Origin: JBBDMU01 sp040905685
Lineage (GTDB): Bacteria > Bacteroidota > Rhodothermia > Balneolales > Natronogracilivirgulaceae
Length of the DNA stretch: 64,000 nucleotides
Assembly: GCA_040905685.1 (NCBI GenBank)
Contig: JBBDRB010000104.1
Location: 11,296 to 75,295, forward strand
Direction of reading: 5' to 3'
Shown here: in pieces, positions 62,119 to 64,000 of the stretch
Layout: the number at the start of each line of letters is the position of its first letter
Numbering within the stretch: position 1 is the stretch's first letter
The notes under the pieces: generated by a model
Told to the model about the DNA's origin: nothing
The model's database searches: none
The model's input: the letters and a program-made list of their open reading frames with translations, nothing else
Made by a program: the position numbers and the translations under genes

Positions 62119-63894
62119 CTATTTATTGCTGTTGGAAATAGCCTCTACCGCTTCAGTGCCTAAACGATCTTCGAGCTGCTTAAGGTAAAGGCTGCCGGGC
62201 TCAACATGATGGCCATAACTGTCCCAGAGGCCGTTGCCGTGTGGAGGGTCATCGGAAGGCGGGCGATTCTCCGAGTTAAAGGGCACCCTTGGAGAGTCGG
62301 GATCGGTTTCGATGGAGCCAATCGCCCAGTTTTGGGAAAGGGGCGGGTTTTCAATCATGATCCAACGGGCCACCGCGTTCCAGGCTACATGGTTGGCACC
62401 ACACCATCCGTGTCCTGAGCCAAGCGGGCCCCGGTTACGAATTTCAATCCCTCCCGTAGAGGCGTGATCGCCGCCACTGTCAATAAGTTTAATATTATCA
62501 TAAAGGGTCCCGACTGCGTAACGCTGGTGGGGCCCCGCAGCGGCCTGGGAACGATCGCCGATGGAATTCAGGTAGACGTTGGGTCCGGTCGTCGTCACGC
62601 CGGTGACAAAATCATGCCGCCCGTCGGTGGCGTATACCCTCTGTATCAGGGTCAACTGTCCGTTCATGGGAAAGGAATACCGCCCCCCTCCCGCCAGGCG
62701 GGATACCGGCTCCAGGCTGCGGCTGTCCTGTATGGTAACCCACTTTGCCGCCCGGCCCACCGATGAGGCGCCGGCGCCAAAATGACGTACCGTAACATTG
62801 GTCATCCATGCATTTTCAACCGCGTCAAAGGAAACAAAACGCGAAGCCCGGTCATATTCCTCTTCCGGTGGATTGTCACGATCCCCGCCCTGCCATTCGG
62901 CAAAATCACGGACAAAATCAGTCGGGTATCCTTCTAACTCACGATCCCTGCCCAGGCCCAGTACGCCCCGCCACCTGGTGACGGCGCGCAGGTAACCGAC
63001 CCCCACTTCATTCAGCCGGCCGGGAAAGGCATAGGCAAAGACGTAGCCGCCCCCGTACTGCTGATCGAGGGAATGGGTCAGCGGCGCATCGACGGTGATC
63101 GTATTGTCATCAATGGCGGTGATAATGCGATCGAACTGAATATCACGGCTGCCTTCCGTCCATTGCACCAGCGCTTCGGGGCGTCCGGGATTCGGGGGAA
63201 TATCATCCATACCGATGGCCGATATCCATTCGGCCGTAGAGGGACGATAAACGATAACCGGGTCGCCGACGCTAAAGTCACCTGCGTCCTCAACGGTAAA
63301 AGAACGAGCACCGACCGGTACATATTCATCCACAATATCCCTGCGCGTCCCGGAGACCTCCTCCAATTCGCCTTCCCCTTCAATTTCAAGAAGTGTGCGC
63401 CGTTCCTTGCCTGTTGCAACCAGAAGAGTTCCTCCTTCGTGATCGCCGGCGCCGAGAAGGGCCACGCCGCTACGGCTCATCGTGAGCGTTCCGGAAATCT
63501 CATACGTTCCCGCATTTAAATAGACGGCCCCCCGCAGTCCGTTTTCATTGAGTGGCCTGTTGCCAACACGGTCGAGGGCTTGTTGTATGCGCCGCGTATT
63601 GTCTCCCGGTTCCGGATCGAGCGTTATTCTGACCGGCACATCGGGAAGGGCAACCCCGCCGCCCCGGTAGCCCGCATGGGAAAAATCGGGAATTATATCG
63701 CCGTAGTCCGTAGGCTCATAAACGAGGCGGCCATCCGGACCCGGATAAACAAACCTGCTGTGGTTGGCCGGGTGACCGGAATTCTGGGCCAGACCGGGGA
63801 CAGGGTTAAAATGCACCGTAACAAGGAAAAATAAAGAAAATTTTAAGGCCGAAGAAATGACCTTAGGGATAGTGTTGTCTGAAACTCTGCTCAT
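62119..63894 (-). CDS. Exported beta-helix (pectate-lyase-like) protein, copy 2
   Basis: 591 residues with a Sec signal peptide (KFSLFFLVTVHFNPVPGLAQ). The N-terminal pattern DPEPGDNTRRIQQALDRVGN...LRGAVYLNAGTYEISGTLTMSRSGVALLGAG is the start of pectate-lyase-superfamily beta-helices. Coils continue through VENAWMTNVTVRHFGAGAS, TIQDSRSLEPVS and PNVYLNSIGD. No classical lyase catalytic residues can be assigned. It differs in signal type and length from copy 1, so the pair is a repeated association and not a recent duplicate. DUF6807 copy 2 follows after 53 bases. GC content is higher than in the next genes downstream. Confidence 0.82.
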   Translation of the reverse strand: MSRVSDNTIPKVISSALKFSLFFLVTVHFNPVPGLAQNSGHPANHSRFVYPGPDGRLVYEPTDYGDIIPDFSHAGYRGGGVALPDVPVRITLDPEPGDNTRRIQQALDRVGNRPLNENGLRGAVYLNAGTYEISGTLTMSRSGVALLGAGDHEGGTLLVATGKERRTLLEIEGEGELEEVSGTRRDIVDEYVPVGARSFTVEDAGDFSVGDPVIVYRPSTAEWISAIGMDDIPPNPGRPEALVQWTEGSRDIQFDRIITAIDDNTITVDAPLTHSLDQQYGGGYVFAYAFPGRLNEVGVGYLRAVTRWRGVLGLGRDRELEGYPTDFVRDFAEWQGGDRDNPPEEEYDRASRFVSFDAVENAWMTNVTVRHFGAGASSVGRAAKWVTIQDSRSLEPVSRLAGGGRYSFPMNGQLTLIQRVYATDGRHDFVTGVTTTGPNVYLNSIGDRSQAAAGPHQRYAVGTLYDNIKLIDSGGDHASTGGIEIRNRGPLGSGHGWCGANHVAWNAVARWIMIENPPLSQNWAIGSIETDPDSPRVPFNSENRPPSDDPPHGNGLWDSYGHHVEPGSLYLKQLEDRLGTEAVEAISNSNK

Positions 63895-63923
63895 GTAATC
63901 TATGAATTAATACTACTAAACAA

Positions 63924-64000
63924 TTAATAATCAATGGATTTACCATATACCTCAATCCAGTCCACGCGGGAAGAGGCCGCCGTTCCCCCGCCTCTCATCA
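63924..64000 (-). CDS. C-terminal end of a further minus-strand gene (cut by window)
   Basis: Reading from the right edge, the frame RGGGTAASSRVDWIEVYGKSIDY ends in TAA at 63924. It precedes the beta-helix gene by 29 bases on the same strand and looks like the tail of an upstream gene of the same operon. Too short to identify; an ATG at the edge could also begin a 24-codon chance frame. Confidence 0.4.
   Translation of the reverse strand, partial: MRGGGTAASSRVDWIEVYGKSIDY

Noticed and set aside
1..64000. CRISPR arrays, tRNA, rRNA, insertion sequences and prophage
   Set aside because: Looked for in all gaps; no repeated spacer pattern, cloverleaf, transposase or integrase could be seen. Gaps are all shorter than about 275 bases.

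Overview
The window looks like a chromosomal segment of a Gram-negative, SusC/SusD-using bacterium of the Bacteroidota/Balneolota/Rhodothermota group. The evidence is a SusC/SusD pair, LptC/OstA lipopolysaccharide-export proteins, a patatin/BamA fusion, several lipoproteins, starts with weak Shine-Dalgarno sites, AT-rich intergenic gaps and possible Bacteroidetes-type promoter elements (TAnnTTTG). A Balneolales-like origin is my best guess, not proven. There is no rRNA, tRNA, CRISPR array, integrase or transposase that I can see. No gene-free stretch exceeds about 275 bases.

Positions 1-23,700 are mostly housekeeping and metabolism: a DUF1446/AtuA-like protein cut by the left edge; a Fur/Zur-type regulator with a palindromic operator and a MerC-like membrane protein; a zinc alcohol dehydrogenase; acylphosphatase; a decayed TerC gene; an MBL-fold exonuclease paired with an ATP-dependent DNA ligase; a TetR-controlled RND efflux operon (tetR-tolC-adaptor-pump) whose pump has an unusually large membrane domain; hppD-hmgA for tyrosine breakdown, divergent from an AGCS amino-acid symporter; lptC-ostA; and PEP carboxylase with a small membrane protein.

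Positions 23,800-40,600 hold envelope and central functions: a patatin/BamA fusion, a parvulin-like lipoprotein, SurA, MoxR and a VWA membrane protein packed head to tail (outer-membrane protein maturation and quality control); a divergent EF-G-like GTPase; a PolB-like 3'-5' exonuclease; a DUF4168-like lipoprotein; glgA-glgC; and a NatAB-type ABC exporter.

Positions 40,580-64,000 form a catabolic region that resembles a polysaccharide-utilisation locus but lacks glycosidases I can recognise. It has a DapA-family lyase and an NAD-dependent epimerase on the minus strand, and divergently three exported enzymes (Tat Gfo/Idh oxidoreductase, M14 peptidase, Tat enolase-superfamily protein). A long minus-strand array follows: two copies of a beta-helix plus DUF6807 module bracketing SusC/SusD, a PVC-type cytochrome c dehydrogenase and two ceramidase-fold hydrolases. 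The inner part (about 49.4-62.1 kb) is visibly poorer in GC than its flanks and carries a beta-helix gene remnant at one end, which suggests acquisition as a block. This locus is the best candidate for something undescribed; its substrate cannot be named from sequence.
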